Below, piece by piece: positions 24,787-34,003 of a stretch of 64,000 nt of DNA; the stretch's first letter is position 1, and every line of letters begins with the position of its first letter. The stretch covers positions 304,804 to 368,803 of the forward strand of contig CAJQUW010003055.1 in the NCBI GenBank assembly GCA_907163375.1, written 5' to 3'. This DNA comes from Prostheceraeus crozeri. Lineage: Eukaryota > Platyhelminthes > Polycladida > Euryleptidae. The position numbers were made by a program, and so were the translations under genes. The notes beneath the pieces are model-generated. The model saw only the letters and a program-made list of their open reading frames with translations. It made no database searches and had not been told where the DNA came from.

Positions 24787-25024
24787 TTCAAGGGTAGAGA
24801 ACATCTGCTTCTCGCATTTATGAATAAAATGCATTTCAGTGTAAGGAGCTGTGTCCTCCAACTCAAACATTTGAAAGGAAACAATGTATGAAAGAACAAA
24901 CAGCTGCTACACCCACTTATTCATTTGTAAAGACGTGGCATATAATTGCAGCATGTAGGAAGTAAGACTTCATTTACAATTCCATTAATCATAACTAGTG
25001 ACTGTTTTCTTTCCTTATTGCAAA

Positions 25025-25450
25025 ATGCCAAAACGTACTGCCGCAGAAGCTTTTTCGTTTTACATGCCGATTTTACTAAACTTAATTAAAGAAGAGCACA
25101 AGGAAACTGCGAATAAATACTTTGAAGAGTGGAAGTTAGAAATTCAATCGAGAAAGAAGAACAAATTGGACTCTCAAAAACAAGTGGAGGATATTACAGT
25201 AAAAATAGAACAGTATCTTAACACTACTACAATTCCTCAGTTCAATGTTACAAAAGAACATTTCATTACCATCGAAGATAGTGCTACTATGATTTCAAAA
25301 CTGATTGAAAGTGATAAAGTGCACCATGGGTCGTTGCTGAGAAGTGCTGCTTATCAAGGTTATGGATTTAAAAGAATTCTGGAATTGAGTGACAATAAAA
25401 AAACAGATTTGTGGCAAACTTGGAACTATTTAGAATTTCCTATAACGTAA
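25025..25450 (+). CDS. Polinton ORF of unknown function
   Basis: Start chosen at MPKRTAAEAF; about 141 aa, charged, lysine-rich and probably mostly helical. No motif recognised. A canonical-looking gtaagt overlaps its end, but splicing is not shown. It lies between the left inverted repeat and the tandem array, the variable cargo end of the element. It could equally be an accessory gene or the relic of one. Confidence 0.5.
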   Translation: MPKRTAAEAFSFYMPILLNLIKEEHKETANKYFEEWKLEIQSRKKNKLDSQKQVEDITVKIEQYLNTTTIPQFNVTKEHFITIEDSATMISKLIESDKVHHGSLLRSAAYQGYGFKRILELSDNKKTDLWQTWNYLEFPIT

Positions 25451-25724
25451 GTTATTGTTATTTCTTGATGAACTTATCAGATCTAATTCTACCACACGTA
25501 TTATTTTTAAATTCATCAATGCCCATTAGTTTTGTTAGAAAACATTTTAAAGAAATCAAAATTTATATAGAAAAATTGAATCAACCGACAACTATAGAAG
25601 AAATGAGGTTTGGTTCCCAAGATGAATGAACATTAACTGTGTTGTTTCACTTTTTAAGATATGTGCAATGTACATACATATTTGATGTATACATATTTAT
25701 GAAGACTTCTTTATAAGTAGTAAC

Positions 25725-26574
25725 GCATTTTGGATTATTTTGAAATGTAATTAAATTTCCTTTTGTTCTCCAGTCTCATGGTAGAAGACTGCTATTGTAT
25801 AGATCTATATTTCAGTATGTAACATAATCTTTGATATTTAAGAATGATTCATGGAACTTAGTAGTATTCCATTTTGGATTATTTTGAAATGTAATTAAAT
25901 TTCCTTTTGTTCTCCAGTCTCATGGTAGAAGACTGCTATTGTATAGATCTATATTTCAGTATGTAACATAATCTTTGATATTTAAGAATGATTCATGGAA
26001 CTTAGTAGTATTGCATTTTGGATTATTTTGAAATGTAATTAAATTTCCTTTTGTTCTCCAGTCTCATGGTAGAAGACTGCTATTGTATAGATCTATATTT
26101 CAGTATGTAACATAATCTTTGATATTTAAGAATGATTCATGGAACTTAGAAGTATTGCATTTTGGATTATTTTGAAATGTAATTAAATTTCCTTTTGTTC
26201 TTCAGTCTCATGGTAGAAGACTGACATTGTACAATTGTATGATAAGATTGATTGTTGTATTATTATATTTGATATTTAAGAATGATTCATGGAACTTAGT
26301 AGTATTGCATTTTGGATTATTTTGAAATGTAATTAAATTTCCTTTTGTTCTCCAGTCTCATGGTAGAAGACTGACATTGTACAATTGTATGATAAGATTG
26401 ATTGTTGTATTATTATATTTGATATTTAAGAATGATTCATGGAACTTAGTAGTATTGCATTTTGGATTATTTTGAAATGTAATTAAATTTCCTTTTGTTC
26501 TCCAGTCTCATGGTAGAAGACTGACATTGTACAATTGTATGATAAGATTGATTGTTGTATTATTATATTTGATG
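25725..26574 (+). repeat. Tandem array: three 144-bp plus three 150-bp units
   Basis: Unit starts (gcattttggattattttg) fall at about 25725, 25869, 26013, 26157, 26307 and 26457. The first three units carry ctgctattgtatagatct; the last three carry ctgacattgtacaattg instead, so two subtypes were each amplified in a block. Every unit contains the pyrimidine tract tttccttttgttctccag, which resembles a 3' splice site. No coding frame runs through it. Confidence 0.93.
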
Positions 26575-26654
26575 CAAAATACACTGCCGTTGTTTTCATT
26601 TTCCTGTACAAGAAGTAGACATTATTACAGTTATTGGAATTTATTTCATTTAAA

Positions 26655-26903
26655 ATGAATGATGAAAATCCGACAGTTATACTGAGTAATATAGGTGATA
26701 TATTTTCTCAGGTTAATAACATGACTGAGTTCTTAGAAATATACGACAAACAAACAACTACGTATTTCGATTTAAATAGCATTTCAGAAGATTGTTTTCA
26801 AAATATTTATTCAAAATATTTCTTTAAAAAATGGAAGAAACAAAAATGGAAGAAACCGCAAGAATATATCCTTCGTTATCATATGAACGTAGTTCTACTT
26901 TAA
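26655..26903 (+). CDS. Small Polinton ORF resembling the N-terminus of the element's protease
   Basis: Starts MNDENPTVIL after the local motif tttaaaatg. Residues NNMTEFLEIYDKQTTTYFDL correspond closely to NNINEFLKLYGTQTTTNFDL at the start of the protease at 37558-38016 on the other strand. Only this N-terminal segment is shared, so it is a partial internal copy and not an enzyme. Its end overlaps the next frame. Confidence 0.55.
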   Translation: MNDENPTVILSNIGDIFSQVNNMTEFLEIYDKQTTTYFDLNSISEDCFQNIYSKYFFKKWKKQKWKKPQEYILRYHMNVVLL

Positions 26904-27526
26904 TGGACATTGAAAAGATTAACATTGAAAAAATGAATAAAGAAAAACACAAAGATAGAGTTAGGTATATGAAAGATAAGGAATCTCAATTATTATTAAG
27001 ATTAGAGCATTATAAAAAATTAAGAAAGAGATGGACTAAAGTTAAGAATGTAACACAAGGAATTGGCATATTCTTAACAATAAGTTTAGGTGCTTTAACA
27101 ATTGTTATATCTTCTGGTGTTTTAGTAATTCCAGTAGTTGCTACAGCTTTAACAGGTACGGGCGTTTTTGCAACTTCACTTGTTACAATGTTAGATAAAT
27201 CTTTAATAACTAAGAAACGAAAATCATTAAAAACTAAGCATTTACATATTAAAGAAGTCTATGATAAACTACATTACTACTTTCAAAGAGTATGTGATGA
27301 TAATGTTATTACGTTAGATGAGATTGAAAAATTTGATCAAATAGCTAATGAAGTAAATCAAATATCATTTCAATCACAGACAGAAAAAGTTGATGATAAG
27401 AATAAACAGGATGGCAAAATTTCTAGTGATGGCAAAATTTCTAATGAAGAAAATGACAAAATTTTTTTAGAAGAGCTAAAAACTTTAAGCGAAAATTTAA
27501 GCAAAACTTTATTAAACAAAACTTAA
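26831..27526 (+). CDS. Polinton coiled-coil protein with hydrophobic hairpin
   Basis: 231 aa, starting after tctttaaaaaatg. Residues 1-78 are charged helix. Residues ~80-125 are two hydrophobic stretches around GVLVIPVVATALTGTGVF, fit for a membrane hairpin. The rest is lysine-rich coiled coil. This layout recalls membrane-active accessory proteins, but no family match is recognised. A ~50-bp piece of it is repeated next to the left inverted repeat. Confidence 0.6.
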   Translation: MEETKMEETARIYPSLSYERSSTLMDIEKINIEKMNKEKHKDRVRYMKDKESQLLLRLEHYKKLRKRWTKVKNVTQGIGIFLTISLGALTIVISSGVLVIPVVATALTGTGVFATSLVTMLDKSLITKKRKSLKTKHLHIKEVYDKLHYYFQRVCDDNVITLDEIEKFDQIANEVNQISFQSQTEKVDDKNKQDGKISSDGKISNEENDKIFLEELKTLSENLSKTLLNKT

Positions 27527-27632
27527 AGCGAAAAGATGTCAAACAACAAAGCAATAAAAAAATAATTTGTTCAGTAAAATGTTTTTGCTGTATTCCAATG
27601 TTACCACAAAATTCAAATATTATATTTTAAAA

Positions 27633-28454
27633 ATGGATAAAATTAGAGCTGATAATTTTAAAAGAATAAAACAATTAGAAGAGTTAATAAAACAAAGAAA
27701 TATTATGAAAGAAAATCATCTTCAACATAGAATGATAAAAGCTGGTATTCAATCTGATATGTTTGAAAAAATGCAGCAAACCGAGCAAGTAAAAACTGAT
27801 TTTGAAAAAACTATGGAACCATTTAAAACTCTTGAAAAAGAAAGTACAAATAATGATAAACAAATTGATATAACAGATCCAGAGCACAAAACTATATTAG
27901 ATGACTATGGATTACTAGAATCAAACATTAATAAGAAATTACCAAAATCTATGCAATTTGAACATTCTATTTCATTTATAGATGGAAAAACAATACCTAG
28001 ATTTTATCTCGGTCAAAAAGAAATATTTCCACAACCTTTTCGAGGTATAATTTTTTCACCAGATAAATCTCCTTTTAATTTAGATAGAAATTTTGTTGAT
28101 CTTTTAAGAGGAGCAGATTTAAATAATTATGCTGTAGAAGATCTCATAAAATATAAAGCTATGTTAGACAGAGTTGGTGCAGTAAAATCTCTTAGACGTT
28201 ATAAACAATTAGAAAATTTATTATCAACGGGAGTTAAAGTAGGGAAAGGTTTATCTGAAAAACAGAAAACAGAAACAACCATATTTTTACCAGATGATCC
28301 ACAAGAATTACTAAATAGATTAAATATTTTAATATCTGCAATAAAAGAAGGACATAATTCTAGTTTCAATGAAATTCATGCTATATTGAAAAGACTGTTA
28401 GAAAAGAAGATTCTAAATGAAGAGGATTATAAAAGTGTAACTGGACATCTCTGA
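27633..28454 (+). CDS. Polinton ORF of unknown function (273 aa)
   Basis: Start at MDKIRADN, which follows the element's usual attttaaaaatg context; a longer non-ATG start is less likely. The N-terminal ~70 residues are coiled-coil-like (FKRIKQLEELIKQR). The middle has the phrases IPRFYLGQKEIFPQPFRG and SPFNLDRNFVDLLRGADL, and the C-terminus is helical. Proteins of this general make-up accompany the capsid genes in Polintons, but I cannot name it. A gggcttcgccc hairpin follows the stop. Confidence 0.6.
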   Translation: MDKIRADNFKRIKQLEELIKQRNIMKENHLQHRMIKAGIQSDMFEKMQQTEQVKTDFEKTMEPFKTLEKESTNNDKQIDITDPEHKTILDDYGLLESNINKKLPKSMQFEHSISFIDGKTIPRFYLGQKEIFPQPFRGIIFSPDKSPFNLDRNFVDLLRGADLNNYAVEDLIKYKAMLDRVGAVKSLRRYKQLENLLSTGVKVGKGLSEKQKTETTIFLPDDPQELLNRLNILISAIKEGHNSSFNEIHAILKRLLEKKILNEEDYKSVTGHL

Positions 28455-28540
28455 TGTCCTCCAGGGCTTCGCCCGTAGCTGAAATATGTTGTTTCTAATT
28501 TTTTTTAAAAAAAATATTTATTTAAAATTTTAACTAAAAA

Positions 28541-29329
28541 ATGTGTTCAGCAGATTTAGACAAAATTAATAATCATTTAGAAAATTTGACAGAGATTTTG
28601 GGTTCATCAAAATTTAGTACGACGTTAAAAATTATAACAACTACTTCATCACACACTTGTAATTTAGAACCCATTCTACATTTGGAACAAAATAAAAATT
28701 ATCAAATTGCATTGACTAGTTTCTCTACATTTAACACTATTCAAAACGTTATCAAAGATGTGAATGATCAATTTAGATATTCTACTGATAAAGGCAAAAC
28801 GTGGAAAATATTAACTTTTCTTCCTGGTTCTTACGAAGTTGAATCAATATCAAATGAAATTAAGAGACATTTAGGTATACCATTTAAAGATAAGAAACAA
28901 TTACATTTTGCAGTTGAACCGGCAGTTAATAAATTTTCTCTTACTTTAGACGAAAATCATCAAGTTGATTTTAATCATGATAGATCATTGTCAAAGCTAT
29001 TAGGATTTAATAAACAAACCTATAGTCAAGGTTATCATTTAGGTGAGAAGATTCCAAAAATAACTGAAATAAATTCAATTGTTGTACATTGTGACATTAT
29101 TGAAGGAGGATATATAAATGGTAAATTATCAAATTTAATATTCACTTTTCCAGCTTTTACTGTACCCATTGGTTATAGATTAAATGTATTTCCACAAACA
29201 TTAATATATTTTCCTATTACAAGAAAAACTATTAACAACATTAACATTAGAATCACTGATGAAAAAGGACAAGAAATAAATTTTGGAGGTGAAGAGATTA
29301 TGATAGATCTTTTGGTTCGGGAGGTATAA
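28541..29329 (+). CDS. Polinton penton-like minor capsid protein candidate
   Basis: 262 aa, beta-rich. The C-terminal third (GYRLNVFPQTLIYFPITRK, then INIRITDEKGQEINFGGEE) matches the end of Polinton minor capsid (PY/penton-like, single jelly roll) proteins as I know the family. The N-terminal region NYQIALTSFSTFNTIQNV also fits. It would form the capsid vertices. Neighbours are the unknown 273-aa protein and the packaging ATPase. The stop lies inside the first unit of a 21-bp hairpin repeat. Confidence 0.75.
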   Translation: MCSADLDKINNHLENLTEILGSSKFSTTLKIITTTSSHTCNLEPILHLEQNKNYQIALTSFSTFNTIQNVIKDVNDQFRYSTDKGKTWKILTFLPGSYEVESISNEIKRHLGIPFKDKKQLHFAVEPAVNKFSLTLDENHQVDFNHDRSLSKLLGFNKQTYSQGYHLGEKIPKITEINSIVVHCDIIEGGYINGKLSNLIFTFPAFTVPIGYRLNVFPQTLIYFPITRKTINNINIRITDEKGQEINFGGEEIMIDLLVREV

Positions 29330-29399
29330 ACTCCCGTTCGGGAGGTATAAACTCCCGTTCGAGAGGTATAAACTCCCGTTCGAGAGGTATAAACTCCTA
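29316..29399 (+). repeat. Four 21-bp hairpin repeats at a Polinton gene end
   Basis: Units start at 29316, 29337, 29358 and 29379. Each has the form ttcgggaggtataaactccc, with complementary gggag/ctccc arms around a gtataaa loop, so each could fold alone. They straddle the stop codon of the penton-like gene. Confidence 0.9.
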
Positions 29400-29483
29400 C
29401 GCGAAGCTAGAGAAGTTTAATTTTCTTCTTCTTCTTTAGAAACAAAAAATAAAAAAATAAAAATAAAATTTTTTTATTAAAAA

Positions 29484-30254
29484 ATGAGTGAACTACCTCC
29501 ATTTAATAAAAAAAAACTTAAATTTAATCATCATCCAAATTTATCTAATAAAGTTTTGTCAGTTATTTGTGGAAGATCAGGATGTGGAAAAACATATCTA
29601 TTATTTAAAATTTTAACGACTCCAAATTTTTTGGATTATAACAATCTTATAATTTATACAACAACAGCAGAACAACCCGTCTATCAATTTTTAAAATATG
29701 GATTTGAAAATAATCTTAAAAAAACTGCAATTTTTACTTCATTATTCAAAGAATATGAAAAATCTGAAGATGAAGAAGAAATAAGTTCGTGGTGTGAAGA
29801 AGCAACAAAAAATAATCAGTTAGTTGAAACCAATAAAAATAAGCATATAAAGATACAACTAATAGATGATAGTGGTAATATGCAAGATCCTAGTAAACTA
29901 GATAAAACAATGAAACATTGTGTAATTTTTGATGATTGTGTTAATGACAGAAATCAGTCAGTTCAGAGAAATTATTTCACAAGAGGTAGACATAATAACT
30001 GTAGTGTATTTTATTTGACACAAAGTATGTATTCATTAGATGGAAGTGTTATTAGAAAGAATGCAAATATATTTATACTATTTGAAATAAATGCAAGAAA
30101 CTTAAGTGATTTGTTAAGAGATTTATGTATAAGAGATAAAGATGAATTTAAACAATCGTGTAATAATGCTTGGTCAAAAGATTATGGATTCATTACAATT
30201 AATATTGATAAAAAAATTCATGATAGAGTTATCGAACAATTGTTCTCTGACTAG
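29484..30254 (+). CDS. Polinton genome-packaging ATPase (FtsK/A32-like)
   Basis: 256 aa. Walker A GRSGCGKT is at residues 30-37 and Walker B CVIFDD at 146-151, followed by an arginine-containing region NYFTRGRHNNCSVFYLTQS typical of A32-like ATPases of Polintons and large DNA viruses. Length and motif spacing fit the family. It would pump DNA into the capsid. ATG at 29484 follows ttttttattaaaaa, the start context shared by most genes of the element. A gaggggcttcgccccg hairpin follows the stop. Confidence 0.9.
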   Translation: MSELPPFNKKKLKFNHHPNLSNKVLSVICGRSGCGKTYLLFKILTTPNFLDYNNLIIYTTTAEQPVYQFLKYGFENNLKKTAIFTSLFKEYEKSEDEEEISSWCEEATKNNQLVETNKNKHIKIQLIDDSGNMQDPSKLDKTMKHCVIFDDCVNDRNQSVQRNYFTRGRHNNCSVFYLTQSMYSLDGSVIRKNANIFILFEINARNLSDLLRDLCIRDKDEFKQSCNNAWSKDYGFITINIDKKIHDRVIEQLFSD

Positions 30255-30378
30255 GCTTCGTCTCGAGGGGCTTCGCCCCGCCTGAAAGTCGATAGAAAAT
30301 ATTTTCGAGGAGTGACCGAACGGAGTGACCGAATAATTTTTTCTTATAAATTTTTTGTTAATAAAAATAAAAAAAAAT

Positions 30379-30684
30379 ATGTTGAATGCTTACAAGATAG
30401 AGCATGTACCAGTTTTAAAAGATTATCGCCATCCTACAAATCCTGTAAATTCGAAGAAAGAAGTTAGATTTTATTATCATCATAAATACGTAGCGCTCGT
30501 TACAGATTATAAAACAAAACATGGTATTAAACCGTGTGTTAAAACAAAAGACTTTCCACTTTGTTTAAGAAGTTTCCGAGTATTTTTGGCGTATAATAAT
30601 TTATGGTGGTTGGTTAAGAAAGAACATTTAACAGCACATGAATTAGAAACATTACATCAATTACATATTCCTGTGTATATGTAA
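30379..30684 (+). CDS. Small Polinton ORF, unknown (101 aa)
   Basis: Start chosen at MLNAYKIEHV. Basic and aromatic protein with the phrases VRFYYHHKYVALVTDYK and FLAYNNLWWLVKKEHL; no motif recognised. It sits between the ATPase and the polymerase region, where Polintons often have short unnamed genes. Confidence 0.5.
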   Translation: MLNAYKIEHVPVLKDYRHPTNPVNSKKEVRFYYHHKYVALVTDYKTKHGIKPCVKTKDFPLCLRSFRVFLAYNNLWWLVKKEHLTAHELETLHQLHIPVYM

Positions 30685-30733
30685 AAACGGAACCGAGGTT
30701 CTATGTAAAAATTCATTTTTTCTTTTAAAAAAT

Positions 30734-32122
30734 ATGAATCGTGAAATGTCTCTCGGACAAACGTCTAGGATTGATGAATTAATCAAGAAACAAACTGCTG
30801 AGTTTGATGCGCAAATTAAACATAGTAAACGTAGTAAACGTATTAAAAAACAGAAACGTACTAGGCGTAGTATTAGACGTAATACTAAAAAACAGAAACG
30901 TGGAACAAAAGAAATATTAGAAACCCCTATTACTGATATCTTTTTTGATGATAGAATTAAGGATGAGCTTGGTGATGATTTATGTAATTTATTTAATCCA
31001 AATGAAATTAAATATGAAAATGTATCTTTTATTAATGTAGTAAATGATATGCGGAAACTTTTAGCAAATGGTAAAATTATTAATTTACTTGGAAAAGTTA
31101 TTAAAGATCAGGAAAATATAATTCAAAATTTTTACGTAACCTTCTATAATAAAAAATCATTTGAAACATGGTTTTCGAATCTGGATGAGAAATCCGATGC
31201 TAACGAATGGATTTTTACAGGTAATATTAAATATGAAGATTTTGGAATGAAGTTAGTACAAAGATCGCATAGAGGGGCAGGGATTAATATGAAATATAGA
31301 ATCAAAGAATATTTCGGTGAATATTGTTATATTCCTTCTGAAGATTTTTGTTTTATTAAATGTTATAATGTTTTACGAGGTTTTAATGAACAACAAGGAG
31401 AAATGATGAAAGAAATGTTTAATAATTTTTTATATAAAGAGAAAGCCACATCTAGAACAGGAGTAATGTCAAACTGCAAATTTTCTCAATTCAATAAATA
31501 TTTTGGAGAATGTGTTCAATATTATAGTCCTGCCAATCGTCATTTAAATCCTAGAGGAATTGAAACGTTTCATAGTTATGTTTATTACAATTATTTTCAC
31601 ATAGGTTCAACAATTGGTCACTATTTTTTAATTAATAAATCTCATAAATTAAAAGCTATTAGAGAAATTGAAAATAATTTCAAACCCATATATAAAACAG
31701 TTACTGATGAAAATCTAACAACGCATCCATATAAAATCATAACAAAGAAAAAAATTGACTATGGTTCAACATATATTTGGGATCTCGAAACTTTTCCCGA
31801 TCCTAACTGTTCAACAGATCATCCTATTCCTTACGCTGTAGGAGCTATTAATTTTAATAAATTTATATGTTGTTTACCGAAACAAAGATTGAAAGAATTA
31901 GAAACACGTTTGTTAAGTGATATGATTAAAATTAAGCGATCAAAAGATGAAGATGAAATTAAAAAACTTAAAAAACAGATTAATGAGTATAATAATTTAA
32001 CTGAATTAGAATTTAATAAACTTCAAAATTGTGTGAAAATATTTACGAGAACTGAGGATGATGAATGTTCGATCGGGGGAAACCCCGATTTAATAAATGG
32101 ATCACCTGGAAATAAACAATAA
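30734..32122 (+). CDS. Polinton family-B DNA polymerase, N-terminal part
   Basis: 462-aa open frame. It begins with a basic segment (about residues 35-60, KRSKRIKKQKRTRRSIRR) and contains YIWDLETFPDP with the Exo I acid pair D353/E355. This is the signature of the 3'-5' exonuclease of protein-primed PolB in Polintons and adenoviruses. Only this part of the enzyme is represented; the polymerase region is the broken part of this element. Confidence 0.8.
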   Translation: MNREMSLGQTSRIDELIKKQTAEFDAQIKHSKRSKRIKKQKRTRRSIRRNTKKQKRGTKEILETPITDIFFDDRIKDELGDDLCNLFNPNEIKYENVSFINVVNDMRKLLANGKIINLLGKVIKDQENIIQNFYVTFYNKKSFETWFSNLDEKSDANEWIFTGNIKYEDFGMKLVQRSHRGAGINMKYRIKEYFGEYCYIPSEDFCFIKCYNVLRGFNEQQGEMMKEMFNNFLYKEKATSRTGVMSNCKFSQFNKYFGECVQYYSPANRHLNPRGIETFHSYVYYNYFHIGSTIGHYFLINKSHKLKAIREIENNFKPIYKTVTDENLTTHPYKIITKKKIDYGSTYIWDLETFPDPNCSTDHPIPYAVGAINFNKFICCLPKQRLKELETRLLSDMIKIKRSKDEDEIKKLKKQINEYNNLTELEFNKLQNCVKIFTRTEDDECSIGGNPDLINGSPGNKQ

Positions 32123-32389
32123 TTAGTTTCTATAGAAGGTAAACCTTTAGTCTGTTCTCTAAATATTTCGGCTTGTAATTGAAATAAAATATTAACATCT
32201 ATACATGGATTTGTAGTAATAATAATAATAGTATTATTATTATTATTATCAAAACATTTATTTTCAAATCCCGTTGATCTCGTCGAATAAGAAGAACAGG
32301 ATGATGCGGGCGAATATAATTTTTTGAAATTTGGTTTTTCCATTTTTTTATTTTTATTAGAAAAAATTTTATTTTTTTATTGTTAAAAA
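32123..32389. other. Polinton noncoding stretch with AAT/ATT repeat
   Basis: AT-rich interval between the polymerase part and the fibre-like gene, with aataataataata followed by attattattatt near 32216-32247, able to fold back. The minus-strand frames here are low-complexity. Confidence 0.6.
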
Positions 32390-33277
32390 ATGATGTTACC
32401 AAATGTTGGTGGAGGTGCATATATCCCGAATAATCGTGAATTAGAAATAGAGAAAGAAAATTATATCATGAAAACTGGAGACGTTTTATCTGGTCCATTG
32501 AATCTTTCTATTCTTCCGCAACAAAATACAGAGTTAACAAATAAACAATATGTTGATACACAAATCAATGATTTAAAAGAAAAATATATAAACGATGTTT
32601 TGGTTCCACTGATGAATGAATTGAAGTTGCTTAAACTTAATGACAAATCATTAAACGAAAAATTATTAAAACTTGATAAAAAGGATAGAGAGCTAGAAGC
32701 AGATATAGCAAAACTTTTTAAAAAGATTTCTGAACAATCAAAAATTTTGATATTACTTTCTATAAATTTAAAATCTGCTGTAATTAAAAATAAACATCAG
32801 ATAAAAATGTTAAAAGAACAATTAGAAGATGAAATAGAAAAACTTCCTGAAAGAATTAAAAAAAATTTAAAGCAGTTACAAACTACATTCCAAAAAAGTG
32901 TTGATGAATTGAGTTCTAAAATTACTCAACAAATGAAAAAGATGAATAGAATAATAAATGAAGTAAACTCACTTAATCAAAAAGTTGATAAAATGAAAAC
33001 TCTTAAAATCAATTTAGAAAATGAATTAAAGAAAAATTTACAAGAAAACTCTAAAGAAAATAAAGAACAGTTAGATTCTGTTAAAAGACAATTAGATGTT
33101 CTTAAAATTAAGTTAAATGCACTTAAAACGGCATTGAAGATTAATCAGCAGAAAATGCAAGTTAATAGAAAAGAAATTAAAGTACATCACACGCTGCTTG
33201 ACGCAATAGATAAAGTGCAACAGTCAATTAATAAAGTTATCTCGAAGTTGTTGTCCATTCACAAACGTAAATCTTGA
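32390..33277 (+). CDS. Polinton fibre-like coiled-coil protein
   Basis: 295 aa. Residues 27-57 read MKTGDVLSGPLNLS, then ELTNKQYVDTQI, the GxLxGxLxL...TKQYVD head pattern found in phage tail-fibre proteins. Residues ~58-285 are an almost uninterrupted heptad-rich coiled coil (lysine, glutamate, leucine, isoleucine). A capsid-exterior fibre or spike is the natural reading for a virus-like element, but this is inference. A structural role in the core is the alternative. Two cggagcgaagctccg-type hairpins follow the stop. Confidence 0.6.
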   Translation: MMLPNVGGGAYIPNNRELEIEKENYIMKTGDVLSGPLNLSILPQQNTELTNKQYVDTQINDLKEKYINDVLVPLMNELKLLKLNDKSLNEKLLKLDKKDRELEADIAKLFKKISEQSKILILLSINLKSAVIKNKHQIKMLKEQLEDEIEKLPERIKKNLKQLQTTFQKSVDELSSKITQQMKKMNRIINEVNSLNQKVDKMKTLKINLENELKKNLQENSKENKEQLDSVKRQLDVLKIKLNALKTALKINQQKMQVNRKEIKVHHTLLDAIDKVQQSINKVISKLLSIHKRKS

Positions 33278-33372
33278 TCGGAGCGAAGCTCCTCAGGTTA
33301 CTAACCAATCGGAGCGAAGCTCCTCGAGGCTTTAGCCGATCGGACCAAAGGTCCTCAGGTTACTAACCAATC
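33278..33372 (+). repeat. Hairpin repeats after the fibre-like gene
   Basis: Three hairpin words, ggagcgaagctcc twice and ggaccaaaggtcc once, alternate with two copies of tcaggttactaaccaatcg. Similar GC-rich hairpins occur after other genes of this element. Confidence 0.85.
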
Positions 33373-33412
33373 GTAAATATTTTTTCTCAAAAGTCAAATT
33401 TAATCCTAAAAA

Positions 33413-33910
33413 ATGCCTATAATTTATAAACACAATCTTAAACATTTTGCTTCAAATCAAAAAATTGCTCATGAACCACGTATGAATCCTGTTTATCATT
33501 ATGATAATAGAGAAACAGTCGGAACACAAAAGTTCCTAGGCACCGCAGGTGCCGTTCACACGGAAGGAGCTGGGATCTTCTCTGGTATTGGTAGTATCGT
33601 TAACTTAATTAAAAATAATAAAGATTTGATTACATCTGCCGCAAAAGGAGCAGCTGCTATAGGTAGTACAGCTAGTGCAATATCAAATGCTGTCAAGTCT
33701 CAAAACGAATTAAAACAACTAGAAGCTATTCGTAAACTTAGGAATGATTCCGAAGAACTAAAAAATTTAAAAAAACTTTCAGAGGAAACAAAAAATAAAA
33801 TTGCTAACATTGCTGTTGGGGAACCCTTGAGGAGCGGAGCTCCGTCTGATAGTAAACATAATGAAAAAACAATAGAAGAAATAAGAGGTAATGGGCTAGC
33901 AAAATTCTAA
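33413..33910 (+). CDS. Polinton PX-like glycine/alanine-rich protein 1
   Basis: 165 aa. Residues 52-95 form a glycine/alanine-rich amphipathic stretch (GAGIFSGIGSIVNLIKNNK, then AAKGAAAIGSTASAI), followed by a charged coiled coil to ~135. The shape recalls adenovirus pVI-like membrane-lytic or cement proteins and the PX proteins of Polintons, where such genes lie beside the major capsid gene as here. Function is by analogy only. Confidence 0.6.
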   Translation: MPIIYKHNLKHFASNQKIAHEPRMNPVYHYDNRETVGTQKFLGTAGAVHTEGAGIFSGIGSIVNLIKNNKDLITSAAKGAAAIGSTASAISNAVKSQNELKQLEAIRKLRNDSEELKNLKKLSEETKNKIANIAVGEPLRSGAPSDSKHNEKTIEEIRGNGLAKF

Positions 33911-34003
33911 AATTATATTTTAGTAAAATTTTTTAGTAATTTTTTTAGTAAAAATTTTTTCTGTCTGTGAGAAAAACAAAAAGTCAAATTATTTTTTATA
34001 AAA

